Assembly: GCA_038501195.1 (NCBI GenBank) | Contig: JBBPUQ010000008.1 | Span: 1,866,001 to 1,930,000 of the forward strand | Source of the DNA: Nemania diffusa | Taxonomy: Eukaryota > Ascomycota > Sordariomycetes > Xylariales > Xylariaceae | Direction of reading: 5' to 3' | DNA length: 64,000 bases | Shown: in pieces, positions 1-13,241 of the stretch | Numbering within the stretch: the first letter of the stretch is position 1 | How the letters are laid out: the number at the start of each line of letters is the position of its first letter | Position numbers and translations under genes: made by a program | Notes under the pieces: generated by a model | Databases searched by the model: none | The model's input: only the letters and a program-made list of their open reading frames with translations | What the model was told of the DNA's origin: nothing

Positions 1-1896
1 GAAGACGGGATGTCTTGTATGCTACACTACTTGAAAGCTTCTATGAATTTAGTCTCATTCGCATACGCTCCCTGCTAATTAAATTAATCAACGAGCGAGT
101 ATTCGCTAGCCACTCGACTTAGTGGCGATGCGAGCCTAAGATCGCCTCAACCTCTTCGCCAGCGATGTGGTATAGTAGATGAGAGCTAGAAATGACCCAC
201 AGGTTGATGGGGCACTGGGGTCGCTGCGATGCACTCATACATACATATATGTAGGTCTATGCACGTAAGATACTAGATACCTGTGTTACGCTCACTTGGT
301 GGGTGGAAGTGCCGCCGGCATCTGTACATATATGCAGCCAGAATGACAATGATGGAGAGGAGGACTGGAGTCTTATTATACCGGCATCGTCCCTCATACT
401 GTGCAAGCATCACACATCGCGGGGCTATCGCTGTCAATTTTAGGATACATTAATTAGCATTTAATAAATTCCGTATAGCATAAGAGAAAATCGGATTAGA
501 CTAGCAGCTTTTGTCGGTGCTGACGACGCGAAGAACGGAAGAGCCCTCATATGGAAATCGTCCTGCGTACAATTTGTGAAGTAGCACTAACACGCCCTGT
601 CCAGAAATTGATATTACACGTACAATACATCAATGAAATGAGCATAGTAAAGCCCATGTTGAATCAGAAATGATTGCGTAGATGTCCTCTCCCGGATAAA
701 TAAAAAGACGATCAAAATATACTTTCAATCCCTTGATTGATTGATGGTCGATTGTTGGAATAACTCCCCGCTCCCCTGAAGATCGACGCTAATAAGTCGG
801 AAAGTTTATCCACAGCATGCACCCGCCCACCTAGTAAACTGGGATTCAGGTGCTGAATGGGGCTGCAGCTACGTAATAATGCACTTGCAGTACCTAAGCC
901 CTCCTAGGGGTAGGTAGGTACTTACCTAGGTATGTAGAATCAGACACCTTAGGTAGGGACCTACTCTAAAGCAGATTTCTGTTTTACTCTAAACTTCGAT
1001 ATATTCATTTGAAGAGAGAATAACAATAAAAAGTTACCTAGGTAACAACTTGAGCTGAATTAGATAGGTAGCTATGTAGGTAGATAGATACCTAGATTCT
1101 GACCTAGACTAGAAGACTGGGGTCTGGATCTGGATCCTGACAGGGGCTTGCTCCAGGAGACCCAATGCGCGACCTGTACAGTGGGGGGACGCAGGCCTGA
1201 AGACGCCATTGATATCATAGTGGGTAGGTTAGTAGCTAATCCTGATTCCACACTCTTTTGGTCTGCATCTACGAAGTCTTTTGCGAAGATCCTACCTAGA
1301 TATTAGAGTGTAGATGCGTACCAACTCCACGCTCTTGCCCATTATTTATATATTATAAGCCAGGTTAATTGAGGGCTGCTAGCATCGTAGTAGGTACTCG
1401 GACACCGACTGCGACGAAGCATGCTGCATCCCTACAGTGCAGCGCTTGACATACGTACGCATATATACAGAGACCTGAACCCCTTGTCAATGTCCATGTA
1501 AGTAGTGTAACACTGGGGAAACTGGGGCACGCACTGAAACCTGCAGCTCTTTTTCTGGGTTGGTTTGGGTCCGGCGACACGCATCATCACACATCTTCGG
1601 GGTTGTCCCAGATTTTGGTGGCTGAATATAATATCCACGCCATTGTTGTTGGTTCTCTTTCCCCCGATCTCTTGGGCTGCCTACAAGACTACCTATAAAC
1701 TGTCAACGATCGAGTTACGCCACCGGGCCGATACGACACGCACATTGGCAACGTAGACCGATAGAAGTTTGGCGGAGCCTAGTTCGGCGCACGACAGCGC
1801 AGCTGGGAGAGAATCCGGGAGGAGGTCCTAGAGGAATCCGAGTAGGAGCCGGCGCGAAGGAAGTGGCTGTCTGAAAAGACCTGGCCTGGCCTCATC
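1..1896. other. Intergenic stretch, no gene seen
   Basis: No reading frame here looks like a real gene: the frames are short, overlap on both strands and have no recognisable domain. Around positions 890-1100 there are repeated CCTAGGTA / GGTAGGTA motifs, a low-complexity signature that recurs elsewhere in the window. The last few hundred bases presumably hold the promoter of the transporter that starts at 1897. Confidence 0.6.
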
Positions 1897-3503
1897 ATGG
1901 CTCTCCTCGACGTTACAACGGGGTTGCCACAGATGGCGCGGGGTCCAACACTCCTGGGCATGCCTCTGAAGCACGTTTCTCTGATAACGGTACGTAGGTC
2001 CTCTGGTTTAGCGAGATTGCGCAGCGGAACCACCTTTCTAAAGTGGGAGGCCCGTCGACGACGTTAAGTCCTATCGCCATACTTGATGGTAATACTGACG
2101 GTTATGGCTGGCTATCTAGTTAACATTGCAAAATTCGGCTGTCACCCTCATTGCGCACCATTCACGAATTATGCCCCCTAGTGGCGACCATCGATATTTC
2201 ACATCCACCGCCGTATTCCTCACCGAACTCATTAAGCTTGCTATCTCTCTGACTTTTGCCATCTACGAAGTTTCGAGGACCCTTGCCCCTTCTACACCCG
2301 CGACTGTTTTATTCCAGCAGATCTACAATTCTGTCTTCAAAGGGGACGGCTGGAAGCTGGCCATACCGGCGACGCTCTATACTCTACAGAACACCTTGCA
2401 GTACATAGCTATAGAGAATTTGGACCCAGTTCACTACCAGGTTATACTACAGCTAAAGGTGTGATACTCCCACAGCACACTTTGACTCCTTCAAATCTAA
2501 TGACAACTGTGCAGATACTTACGACGGCGCTGTTCACCGTGACTATATTAGGGCGGTCTTTATCGCATAAGAAATGGATCTCACTGGTAATCCTGACGGT
2601 CGGAGTCTCGATTGTTTCAATCCCGTCGTCGGAATCGAAAGAGAACTCTTTTATCATTCATGACATGACCGACCACTTCTTCCCTCGATCAGTCCATGAA
2701 CTGGGCCAGGTTGCTCATAGCCTCAGCGATGTGGCTAGGGAACTAACAAAGCGTTCAGCTACGTATGAAGGAATTGAAGAAGACCAAAACAACCCCCCTG
2801 CCATGGATTATTCAATTGGCCTTTTTGCCGCCCTGGCTGTTGCTTCACTTTCAGGTCTAACAGGGGTGTTCTTCGAGAAGGTGTTGAAGAATCCGCATAC
2901 GACCGCGTCGGTATGGATACGTAATATCCAACTCTCCTTCTATTCTATCATCCCTGCCTTCTTAATCGGGATAGTCTACAAGGATGGCGAAGAGATTGCC
3001 AAGCACGGGTTCTTCGATGGCTATAGCTGGGTTGTGTGGGCTTTGATCATTCTCCAAGCTTTCGGCGGCGTGCTGGCCTCGCTTTGCATCCATTATGCTG
3101 ACAACATCGCCAAGAACTTCGCTACGAGTATCAGTATTATCATCAGCTTTCTGTTTACCGTTTTACTCTTCACGTGCGAGATAACCCTAACCGTAAGATT
3201 ATACGTACACTCCCGAAACCTATCATATATACTAACCTATTGTAGTTTTTCCTTGGCACATCATTGGTCCTTTTTGCGACCTATCTCTACACAGGCCCAG
3301 ATCGCAAGCGAGGTCGCCCACCGCCTATCAACATTGTTAGTTTCGAAAAGACTACGATCGATCCTACGAATACGCCTCGATCAACCGACAGGCTCGAAGT
3401 TCCTAACCAGCTAGACGGAGTAAAAAATCTAGGCCTTTCAACGTCGCGGCCCGCTTCACCACTCCGCCATCACATTCGTGCTACGAAGGACTACGACGAA
3501 TGA
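1897..3503 (+). CDS. UDP-galactose-type nucleotide-sugar transporter (SLC35A family)
   Basis: Four exons, 1897-1989, 2120-2458, 2515-3192 and 3246-3503, give 455 aa; all three introns are phase 0 with GT-AG ends (last one with ACTAAC before the acceptor). The family carries nucleotide sugars into the Golgi lumen in exchange for the nucleoside monophosphate. Seen in the sequence: N-terminal GMPLKHVSLITLT followed by QNSAVTLIAHHSRIMPP and HRYFTSTAVFLTE, the conserved opening of Gms1-like transporters; YIAIENLDPVHYQV; GVFFEKVLKN; and a hydrophobic end IIISFLFT...FFLGTSLVLFATYLY, consistent with about ten membrane segments. A hydrophilic loop of about 60 residues follows SIPSSESKEN, and the C-terminal tail is long and basic. 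The start ATG is the only one that keeps the conserved first exon. AATAAA at 3516 is a possible poly(A) signal. Substrate (UDP-Gal or UDP-GlcNAc) is inferred. Confidence 0.9.
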
Positions 3504-4492
3504 TAACACGAATTCAATAAATAGATACAAGTAAATTGTGCGCAATCCTCGCAATGACGATGCGACATCTGGATGTCGTGTAATTACTGCGCCGCGTTTT
3601 TGCACAGGGGGTCACACAATGCGTGTATTATACCGCATTTGTTCAGTCTTTGTGCTTGTTCATGTCCGTCGCCGAAGCGGTACAAAATCTCATGCGATCA
3701 CTGGGCAGAATATAGAGAGAATTTGAAGTTTGATCGGATTATAGAAAGTGGAAACTTGATATATGTGTGTACAGTGTTCACTTTGGACCAGGTTCCTAGA
3801 ACTTCGAGTTGGAGTGTCAGAAATTAAGCAATAGCGAGACCAAAGGGGAGTCCGAAAGGACGAAGAAAACCAGTAGATTCTACTAGTATCCTATACAAGA
3901 GTCAATCTATGCCTATGCTCTATATTTCACTCCGTTGCTACTACGCTACCCCCATATGAGAGTTGTAGACTCTTTGCGTACCATAGCCAGATTTGATATC
4001 GCCTTGATATCTTAAGGTCACCAAAGCAACTAACAAATTGAGATTTCAAAAATGGCATTAGCAGATAAGAGAGGCTGCTCAAAGTTCCAGTATCAAGTGT
4101 ACCGATGATTCGTGAGGCCCGTCTATCATGGCAATATTGATACCACTGCTCCGAATTTCATCATATCCTCCTACTAGCTCTCACGTGATTATCAGCCATC
4201 ACTTTTGTAAAGGAAAGACCACCCACTGCCTTACAGTGAGCTTCATAGCGCCATCTCTGGAAAGAGCGAACATGAAAAGAATCAAGGCAATCGCGGCAGT
4301 AAAATCTGGGCGGTATACAATCGGCATTTCCCCCCTCTTTATGCCTCTTATGTTCTCATACCTAACCTGTATCTTCCCCTTTACATCTCATAACAGCCAT
4401 ATTCAGAATCAGACTATCGGCGCCATCCTGTGATGAATATCTCTCCTATATATTAATAATACAGCCGTCGGTAACCCACTCTTTGCTACACT
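3504..4492. other. Intergenic stretch, no gene seen
   Basis: Lies between the transporter stop and the MER3 start on the same strand. Short frames (for example 4128-4433) show no domain or splice support. It should contain the transporter 3' UTR and the MER3 promoter; no clear TATA box or repeat stands out. Confidence 0.5.
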
Positions 4493-7400
4493 ATGTCGGG
4501 GCGTCCCCAAACCAGCAGTCATGACCACATCTACGGCCTCCCTAGTGGTGGTGATTATGACAAACACATTGAGCGAATTATTGACCATACCAACAGCCTG
4601 TTTTCCGAGAGCCAATATCAACTACCGCGCATATTTACACCCTCCACTAGCCACTGGAACGGAGAGAGTGTTTCTAGAGGGTTAGGTTACATTAGGGACG
4701 ACTCAACTCTATACGGAGGTCTGGAAGATATTGGTACGCTCCTTTATTACCTTCATGCCATTTGGTCAACTTGTTTAATAAACTGACTCTTTATTCTGTC
4801 CTCTCTGTAGACCGGACTATACCTGGCTATCTACAGCCTACATATCATCCCCCGGACATTCGGAGACTCACTAATACCAGTGATAGCCAACGTCTGTCAT
4901 TGCCCCTGAATACTAATGCCGATAGGCCGAGTCGTATACTTGGGGATGCAAGCCACCACTTCAGGCCATTTGTGTCTAGAGACTCTGACCACCGATCGCC
5001 ATTTCAAAGCACTCCACATCACTATGGTAATGAATCTATAGAGTTCGATCGCCCATCTTCCATTCATGACATTCAACTCCCTTTCGATTCTCCTCGAATA
5101 TTCCCACACCAGTTGCAGGCAAGGACAACACACCTGTCTGAGTTCGAATCACCTTCACCCTTTCCGCTTTCAAGTCGAAATAGTGTACAGAGAGTTGGGC
5201 AGCTTCAGAGCCGCGCCGACATCTTCAACCCGCCATTCTATAATGGTGAGGTCTATAAATAAACCTATCAATATAACTGATAGCTGATGCATCTTTAGCA
5301 AAGAAAACACCATCAGAAAAATCCTCTCTAACGAGTAGCTCGCCTTCAGGCGCTGGGCAGTCCAGTCCTTCTACTCGAATAAGCTTGGAGAGGCAGAGAC
5401 AAGCCAAACACAATAATTTAGCCCCAAAATGGAACAAAAACTTCCAGCTCGACCTAGACCATGCCTCTGATCTACCGCCCATTATCAACAATACGCGCCT
5501 CGTTGATCCGCGACAATCGCTGCCTGACAAATTCAGACCTATCTTCCCATTTCAGCTCTTCAACGCTGTACAATCAAGGTGCTTCCCTTTAGTCTTTGGC
5601 ACGAATGACAACGTTGTAATTTCTGCGCCTACTGGCTCTGGCAAGACTGCCATATTAGAATTGGCCATCTGCAAGCTTGTGTCAAGCCAGGGAGGAGACA
5701 ACTTCAAAATCGTCTATCAAGCTCCAACCAAATCTTTATGCTCTGAAAAGGCAAGAGACTGGCAAACGAAATTTAGGCACATGAACTTACAAGTCGTTGA
5801 GCTGACTGGAGACACTTCTCAAGCTGAAGCTCGCCGCGTTGGCAGCGCGTCCATTATTGTTACTACCCCTGAAAAGTGGGATTCAATTACAAGGAAATGG
5901 AAGGATCATCGGAAACTGTTGGAGTTAGTTCGCCTTGTACTGATTGATGAGGTTCACATTTTGAAAGATCCTCGAGGCGCAACCTTGGAGGCTGTAGTTT
6001 CTCGTATGAAGACTATTGGGGCTAGCATTCGATTTGTTGCAATCAGTGCCACTGTCCCCAACATTGCGGACGTCGCCCAATGGCTCGGCCGTGATCACCA
6101 AAATCAACTTGAACCAGCAAGGTTTGAAATGTTTGGAGAAGAGCTGCGACCCGTCAAGCTGCAGAGACATGTATATGGCTATGAGGGTGCACCGAATGAC
6201 TTCATCTTCGAACAGACACTTGATGGAAAGCTAAATCTTTTACTTGCAAAACATTCCCAGAAGAAGCCAATCATGATCTTTTGCTTCACACGCAGATCAT
6301 GCGAACGCACAGCTCGATCTCTGGCAGAGTGGTGGTCGACCTGCCGCGCCAATGATCAGCCATGGCCAGCACCAAGTAACCACGTTCCGGTACTATCTCA
6401 GGACCTACAAGAGCTGGTCCGTTGCGGTGTTGCTTTTCATCATGCAGGACTCGATACCAAAGATAGGGCCGCGATCGAGGCGAGCTTCCATAACGGGCAG
6501 CTTCATGTTATTTGCTGTACATCGACTTTAGCTGTTGGTGTAAACTTGCCTTGTCACACTGTTGTTCTTAAAGGAACCAATCACTACACGGATGATGGAC
6601 CTCAGGAATATTCGGATTTGGAGGTTGTGCAAATGTTGGGGCGTGCTGGCCGCCCACAGTTTGACACCAGCGCTGTTGCGATTATCATGACGAGGCTAGC
6701 AAACACCGAGCGATATAAGAAACTCGTTTCGGGCGAAGAAGTTCTCGAGAGTACGTTACACCGAAATTTACTGGAGCATCTGAATTCCGAGATCGGACTT
6801 GGAACGATTCAGGATATCCGAACAGCGAAGAAATGGATTGGCGGCACATTCTTATGTGTTCGAGTACGGCAATCGCCATCTCTGTACGATCTTGAGAATG
6901 TGCAAAATTCAGCTGGGGCAGACGAACAAATGGAGGAGTGGTGTGAGCGTGATGTCAAGCTCCTACAAGATCATGGTCTAGTGACTAAACGTATACCACT
7001 TATGTGCACCGAGTATGGCCAAGCCATGTCTAGATACATGATTCAGTTCGAAACTATGAAACTTCTTCTTTCTATTCCTCACGCTGCGAGTATTGAAGAG
7101 ATGGTACGTAAGCCCCGCCAGATAGCTGCGCCATTGCCTGTTAACATGCTGGTAGCTCACGGTCATTTGCAAGGCTATAGAATTTAAAGACTTCAGGTTT
7201 AAGCCAGCTGAGCGAGCTGTTTTTCGAGAACTAAATAAATCACCTCTTATTCTTCATCCGATCCGAGAAACTCTGACACTTACTTGGCACAAGATCTTTA
7301 TGATGGTACAGATTTACCTTGGAGGTGTTGATCTACCAGCAGATAAGGACAGTAACTTTATTCGTCAAGACTTAATGAGAGAGAAGCGAAAAATATTTGA

Positions 7401-9558
7401 CCGTCTAAAGCGCCTCGTTCGTTGCGTTATCGACTGTAAAGCATTTGAAGGTGACGGATTAGGGACCAAGGCCGCACTAGAGCTTAGTCGCTCTATAGCG
7501 GCCCAAGCTTGGGAGAATAAACCAGCCCAGTTGTCCCAAATCCCAGGTTTTGGGCCAGTTGCCGTACGAAAATGGATAGGTTGTGGAATCCACACAGTTC
7601 TGGGTGTGGCAGATAAAGGTGTCCTTGATATCGAGCGAATTGCAAGCAGAAACCCTCCGTACGGTCGCAATGTGCAAAAAATACTGGAAGACTTCCCACG
7701 GCTTACCTTGAAAGCCGACCTTGTTGAGTCTAGAGCACCAAATTTCGAGTCGGATGATCCTATTTCGGTTACTGTTAAAGTATGCCTTGGGCACCGCAAT
7801 ACTAAAGCAGTACCATTGTGGAAGGATAGAATTCCCGCGTTGACTTTCATCGCTCTGACATCAGACGGAACCCTTGCATATTTCTGGCGTGGAAGTATGA
7901 AGAAGTTCGACAAATCAAATGCGCTAGACATGAAATTTCCGGTCGCCCTTATTGCACCAAACCAGACTATATTCTGTTATTTCAGTTGCGAGGAGATCGT
8001 AGGCACGGAAGCTGTGAAGACCCTGGAGCCGAATATTCCAGAATCAGTATTTAAAAGCATTAGGCCCCGAGCAGCTCGACTAAATGTTTCTACTCTAGAC
8101 TCGGCTGACATCGAAGAGGACTATGGAGATATCTCGGACGAAGCCATGCTTAAAGCGCTCGGCTCACCGAGATCTCCCAACCCCGAGCCTTGCTTGCAAC
8201 CCTTTAACACTAGCGAGGAGAATTTTCCACTTATTGATGAGATCTTATCGCAAGAAGATATTCTATCCGAAACCAACCTGCATAAAATGGATAATGGGAA
8301 ATACGTCTGTAATCACCACTGTCAAAATGGCGGGCTTACGAAACTCGGAAAACCCTGCAATCATAAGTGCTGCCGAGAAGGGGTTGACAAGTATCGAGCA
8401 CCAAAGTCATTAAAGTTAAATGATACAGGAAATAGGGGCCAGAATAGAAAATTCTTGCTATCGCCCTCTGAGATCTCGCAACCTCCTAAGAATGCTAAGC
8501 AAGGGAATAATAAACACAACTTAACTCAGATTTCAACAACGAGTTCAAAGACGGACAGTCGTCAAACCAATGGGGGAGTTTGCCAACAGAACATATCCAA
8601 AACCAAGCGGGCACACTCTTCAAGCCGGGCTCGTACGCCTAAGCGAGCTAAGCTACCACGTCTCGATTCGCCGTCTAGCCTTTTCTCAAATATTGAATAC
8701 GTTGACTTATGTAGCATGAGCGACGACGCCGAAACCTCGCCGATGGTAAAGACGCGGCTTCGCAACACAACTCAGAGTCATCGGCAAAAGCTGTTATGTC
8801 TCCATGAAGAAGTAAAAGGCCATGGAATCATTTCACCACGCTTAACTAAAGGTTACAAAGAAAAGCCAAGCCCCACTGACGACAGACATAGAAGCCATGT
8901 GGTGAATAATGATAGAAGTGCTGTCGCAACTACTAACGTCAATGCTATTTGTACATCTGTGGAGGACGACCCGTTTAGTGACAAATACGACGATATGTCA
9001 GACCTACCTGATCTGGAGGAATACTTTGGTATTAAGAAAGGTCTCGGAGAGCCGAATCCAGGTGAGATGGCATCGCCTCGAGTAGCCTGGACGGCCGACG
9101 AGACTTTGTATCCTGGCGTAGTACATACTCTGAAGGAAAGCATAGATTACGGTTAGGAACCGAATCTTAGCTTTACAACCGTTGATGAGCTACAGAAAGC
9201 ATCTGATAGATTTGATTTACCCTCGACCGACGATACAGTCAAATCATCCCAAGCTATATTCCAAAACCAAAGCCCCCAAAAGTCCCATCTCCTCTCATCA
9301 AGCTCCCCTCTACCAGGGTTCGATGTGACTGCCCCAGGTTCTCCCCAGCCAAAAGATACATTAACGGATGGTGGTCTCTCTACGGGTGGCGGCCGCCCTG
9401 GTAGCGCCAACTCCCCCGCCCTCGTATGGCAGCCAGGAGATGGCAGTGAATATTGCCCACTAAATGGAGTCTCCGAATCTAGTGAGGTAGACTGGCTGTC
9501 TGAATTTGACCCCTGTCTAATCGATAGTCTTCGAGGTGTGGTTAACTTCGTTGACTAG
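4493..9558 (+). CDS. MER3/HFM1-like meiotic ATP-dependent DNA helicase
   Basis: Superfamily 2 Ski2-like DNA helicase of the ZMM group, which stabilises recombination intermediates for meiotic crossovers. Exons: 4493-4733, 4811-5245, 5299-7107, 7181-9120 and, inferred, 9196-9558; total 1595 aa. Seen: Walker A APTGSGKT (K about 341), DEVH box (about 442-445), SAT motif, VAFHHAGLD, TSTLAVGVNLPCHTVVLKGT, QMLGRAGRPQFD; then a Sec63-like region with helix-hairpin-helix QIPGFGPVAVRKW, and a Cys/His cluster (CNHHCQNGG...CNHKCC, about 1203-1230) followed by a low-complexity tail. The intron at 7108-7180 uses GTAAGC and is phase 1, joining EEMV to QFKDFRFKP. A TAG at 9154 interrupts the frame, but the same frame is open to 9558; a 75-nt phase-0 intron at 9121-9195 (GTACAT...CTACAG) would remove it. 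If that intron is not used the protein ends at 9156. Confidence 0.9.
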
Positions 9559-10180
9559 AGGACGAGGGGCGAAAATTGCGCTATCTTTGACCATAAATAC
9601 CTTAGACTGCGATATTCACATGGCCTATAATTGCACCTCACGATATTGCTATATATAAGTATGTACCTAATTGAGAGACTTATTCATCACGATAGCTAGC
9701 AGAGCTTCTAATCTGTTAAAGATGTTCTCTTGAATCTCACATTATCACCTGTAGTTTAAAGTTTAACTAGCTATGTGCTACGAATTTTATGTGACTCCAA
9801 AAAATTTGTTATTGGTATTAAAGATATTGAAATGTAGATATACATATTATAGATAGAAAATATAGGAGAGAAGCCCCTTGCCCTCTGAGAGGTATTAGAC
9901 TGGTTAAAAGTGATCTCGATCTGCAAGCACATCATTATAAAGCTCTCGTTTTTTTATTACAATTGGAAGGTCAGCTAAAAAGAAATGAAGAGTTAATATT
10001 AAATTGAATTAGTTGTCTAGGCTTTCTAATTCACTACATGGCTGTTGCCGCTATTATACACGCTTTGTCATTCCTGTGCGCCTTAACCCCTATATGCCGA
10101 CTATATAATCTCAATCTTAGTCAATTATCTAGGCCTCCTAGTAGTTATATCTACCTAGGTAGCTATGTTGGTTAATATGC
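9559..10180. other. AT-rich intergenic stretch between convergent genes
   Basis: Space between the 3' ends of MER3 (+) and the M4 peptidase (-). It is AT-rich with a T run near 9951 and a CCTAGGTA-type motif near 10152. No frame, RNA or repeat could be supported. Confidence 0.5.
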
Positions 10181-11640
10181 CTATGCGTGTGTCTTACGCA
10201 CCACGCCCACTTCGTTCCAGGCTTTGCGCACAATGGCAGCCGCGTCGTCGCCGAACAGCTCCTCGGCCTTGTCGACGGTCGCGTCGGCGAACTGGATGAA
10301 CTTGCACTTGGGGGGGATTTGCCCGCTCTTCATCGTCTCCCACCATATCTTGCCGGCCTTCTCCCATCTGTTATCAGAGCGTTAGTTGGCGTGCTTAAGC
10401 TGATAAAGGGTGAAGGTGCCGCATATGAAAGTTCGATGCTTGGCATATGCAGTACAGGGCAGTTTTGTAAAGGTTAAGAGTACGTGGGACGATAGGTAAA
10501 GGGGGTAGAGAAGAAGTGGGGAGATAGAAAGATGGAATAGACTTACGAATAGCCTCCAAAGGCGATTGAGGAAAGATAGAAGGCTTTGTTAGGGATACCC
10601 GAGTACAGGTGCACGCCGCCGTTGTCGTCGTCGGTGGCCTCGTAGTCCTTGAAGTTGTCGGGCTGGGGGTCCTTGCCGAAGCGGGGGTCGTTGTAGGCGG
10701 TGCCGGGGGCCTTCATGCTGCGCAGGGCGACGCCCTTGACGCCGGGCATGAGGCACTCCTCGCCGATGAGCCAGTCGGCCTCGGCGGCGGTCTCGTTCTG
10801 CACGCGCTGCTTGACCATGATGCCGAAGGTGTCGGAGACGTGCTCGTTGAGGGCGCCGCTCTGGCCCGTGTAGTCGAGCGGCGACGTGTGCTCGGTCACG
10901 GCGTGCGTGAGCTCGTGGCCGATGACGTCGACGGCGTTGGTGAAGTTGCCCAGGAAGTCGTGGCCGTCGCCGTACACCATCTGCGCGATCTCGGGGTCCC
11001 AGAACGCGTTCTCGTAGTTGCGCCCGAAGTGCACCGAGCTCACGACGTTCTGGTTGTTGTTGTCGATCGACTTCCAGCCGAAGACGTCGAGGTAGAAGCT
11101 CAGCACGTTGCCGGCGTTGTCGTAGGCCTGGTTTGCGGCCGCGTCGCCGACGGCCTTCTGGCCCTCGACGCGCACCACGGTGCCCGGGAGGTTGTCCTCG
11201 TCCTGATCGTTGTGGGCGTCGTACACGGCCCGGTACGTCGTCTTCGCCTTGGACGGCGCTGCCAAGGTGGCGAGGGTCTTAGGCTCTGCGGCGATGCCTT
11301 GGGTCTCTTGGTACTTGGCCTGGATTTTCGTGATGTGCTCGAGGTCGTGCTTGGCGCAGGCCCGGGTGTCCTCGTCGACATCCTCGCAGTCGGAGATATG
11401 CTTCAGCAGGGCTCCGGGGATGATGCCTTGAGTGCGCCGGGGTGCGGCAGCACCGCGGGCCCCTCGCGGCGCTGTGAGTTCGGCGAAGACACGCTGGCGC
11501 TTGGCGATATAGGTCTGGCTGAAGTTGAGGCAGTGACGCGCGGATTGGCGGATGATATCGCTGTTGTGCTCACTCTCGGCGAGGGCATGGAGAAGATAAG
11601 GAGGGACGACAGAGCAAAGAGTATGGTGGTGTGTTGTCAT
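10181..11640 (-). CDS. Protealysin-like M4 (thermolysin family) metallopeptidase
   Basis: Zinc endopeptidase of the thermolysin clan. Two exons, 10547-11640 and 10181-10367, joined by a 179-nt phase-2 intron (GTAAGT...ACAG), give 426 aa, which restores GGYS-WEKAGKIWWE and the normal thermolysin C-terminal domain. Seen: HELTH at residues 242-246, third ligand in NEHVSD (E266), and NGGVHLYSGIPNKAFY carrying the transition-state histidine. No signal peptide is visible; instead the N-terminus has CSVVPPYLLHALAE, the short propeptide motif of protealysin-like M4 enzymes, and a second similar block at residues 73-111. This propeptide type is mainly known from bacteria, so ancient transfer is plausible, though the intron shows the gene is now fungal. 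Local GC is much higher than in MER3. A TATATAAC-like box lies about 120 bp upstream (near 11764-11772). No inhibitor gene resembling emfourin is seen beside it. Confidence 0.88.
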
Positions 11641-13241
11641 TTTGGATATAGGCTTAACTGACGAACGAGTGTACCTGGTATTAGTAGAACGCTGGACGTG
11701 AGCGTGTGTTTAGACTAGATGAATGAAGTGTACAATGATGAACGAAGTGAGTTGCGGTTCTAGTTATATACATTAAAGTCTTCGTGAGATAAGCAGGCCT
11801 ATACTCAAGGGCACACGCTGGCCTTATGTACCTACTCAAGAGTGTGAGATCACCGAAGAGCCCAAGAAGGGAGCTAGCTGCCTTGGAAAGAGGCATTGCC
11901 GCCCCCCCTCCCCCTCTCTAGCCTTGGGTTGGCCGCGATTCACAGGGCTGAAGAGAAGCCTGAATGACAGGTATGTGTCACAACATGAAGGTATAGTCTT
12001 GTCACGCTGCCAAGGCACCCTGTAGATACGAATGCCACCAAGTTTCTAAAGTGCCGTGGACATGTGATCAACTTAGCGCAGACAGCCTGAAGCTGCTGGA
12101 ACCAAGTGATTTGAAACCACAAAACATTGGGAGTATGCTGTGGCCTTACTGCAGTCGGTTCATGATCGACTAAGCCATCCGGATGGAAATAATACGGCAC
12201 GTTGGATGTTAGCTTGCGGAATCAGGACAGGTCTAGATTAGCTTACCTCATATGAACCCGCCTTGATATAGAAGCAGAAAGTTATTGGTCACAGGCTACA
12301 GCAGCTACTATTACATGGTCCGTGGGGTCTTGTCATACTATCAATTATCCTAGCACATCCTGGGGAACGTGGCTGAGCAAGCATAATGCGATGCCTCAGT
12401 GATTTTCGACGAATTAACATTCAGTAGCCCTTCTTTCCCTACACATTAGTGTTCGATCGGTGAAGCATCGGCTCGCTCGTTCTCTACTCGTAAATTATCG
12501 TTTTGACACGAGGTTGTCTTGATGGCCAAGAGCATCCAGCTCAGGCTAGATAGTGTGTAGCCTAGTGTAGTATGTAGGTATAGACGAGATAGGTTATGAA
12601 CGACACGCATCCCACGGCATCGGGATGACCTGCAGATACCTAGCGTGGATTATGTCATGCCGTAGTGTGATATCTAGCTACAAACACTTCTTGGCCGAAC
12701 CGACGATTGCTCAATTCGGGGCGTTGGCATGCTAGAGTATGACTGCCTGGGGTATCATATTTAGCAACGAGCTTGCGGCAGTAGTTCGATTTCACTGTCG
12801 TTAGCGGCAGCTTATCACAGCCTGCCTGCGCAGTGTTCCACCGTAGGCTCCTCCTAACACGCATGGCATAGTATGTAGTGTAGGTAAAAAAAGGAAACGC
12901 TTTACTTGACCCAGCCAGCCACCGTGAATGCATGGCGAGTCAGAGTATGATCCTAGCTCGACAGTCTCAAACGAGGGGAGCCTGCACTCGGTGCTGCCGT
13001 CCGATAGGTATCTAATAAGGTTGAATCGACGTTCGAAATAAGAACTATGCAGATAGCCAAGTCCCCGTGATTACTTTGTTTCTCATGATTAAGTATAATA
13101 CCTAAACCAACAATAACCTGCGGGCTGCTGACTGATGTAGGCATTGCGAATGACAAATGACGAATGATGTTGGATTTGTTGGATTGGGGGTTGGATGCGT
13201 ACTAGCACCCCTCGCACTGTGACATAAACATCGAATTATGA
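11641..13241. other. Intergenic stretch, no gene seen
   Basis: Upstream region of the M4 peptidase and further flank. All frames are short, mostly on the minus strand, with no domain or plausible exon chain. Several GTAGGTA-type motifs occur near 12570. Nothing else could be supported. Confidence 0.5.

Noticed and set aside
10609..11661. 350-codon open frame on the plus strand
   Set aside because: Exactly antisense to the M4 peptidase; its Val/Leu/Gly/Ala-rich composition is the mirror of GC-rich codons in the real gene.
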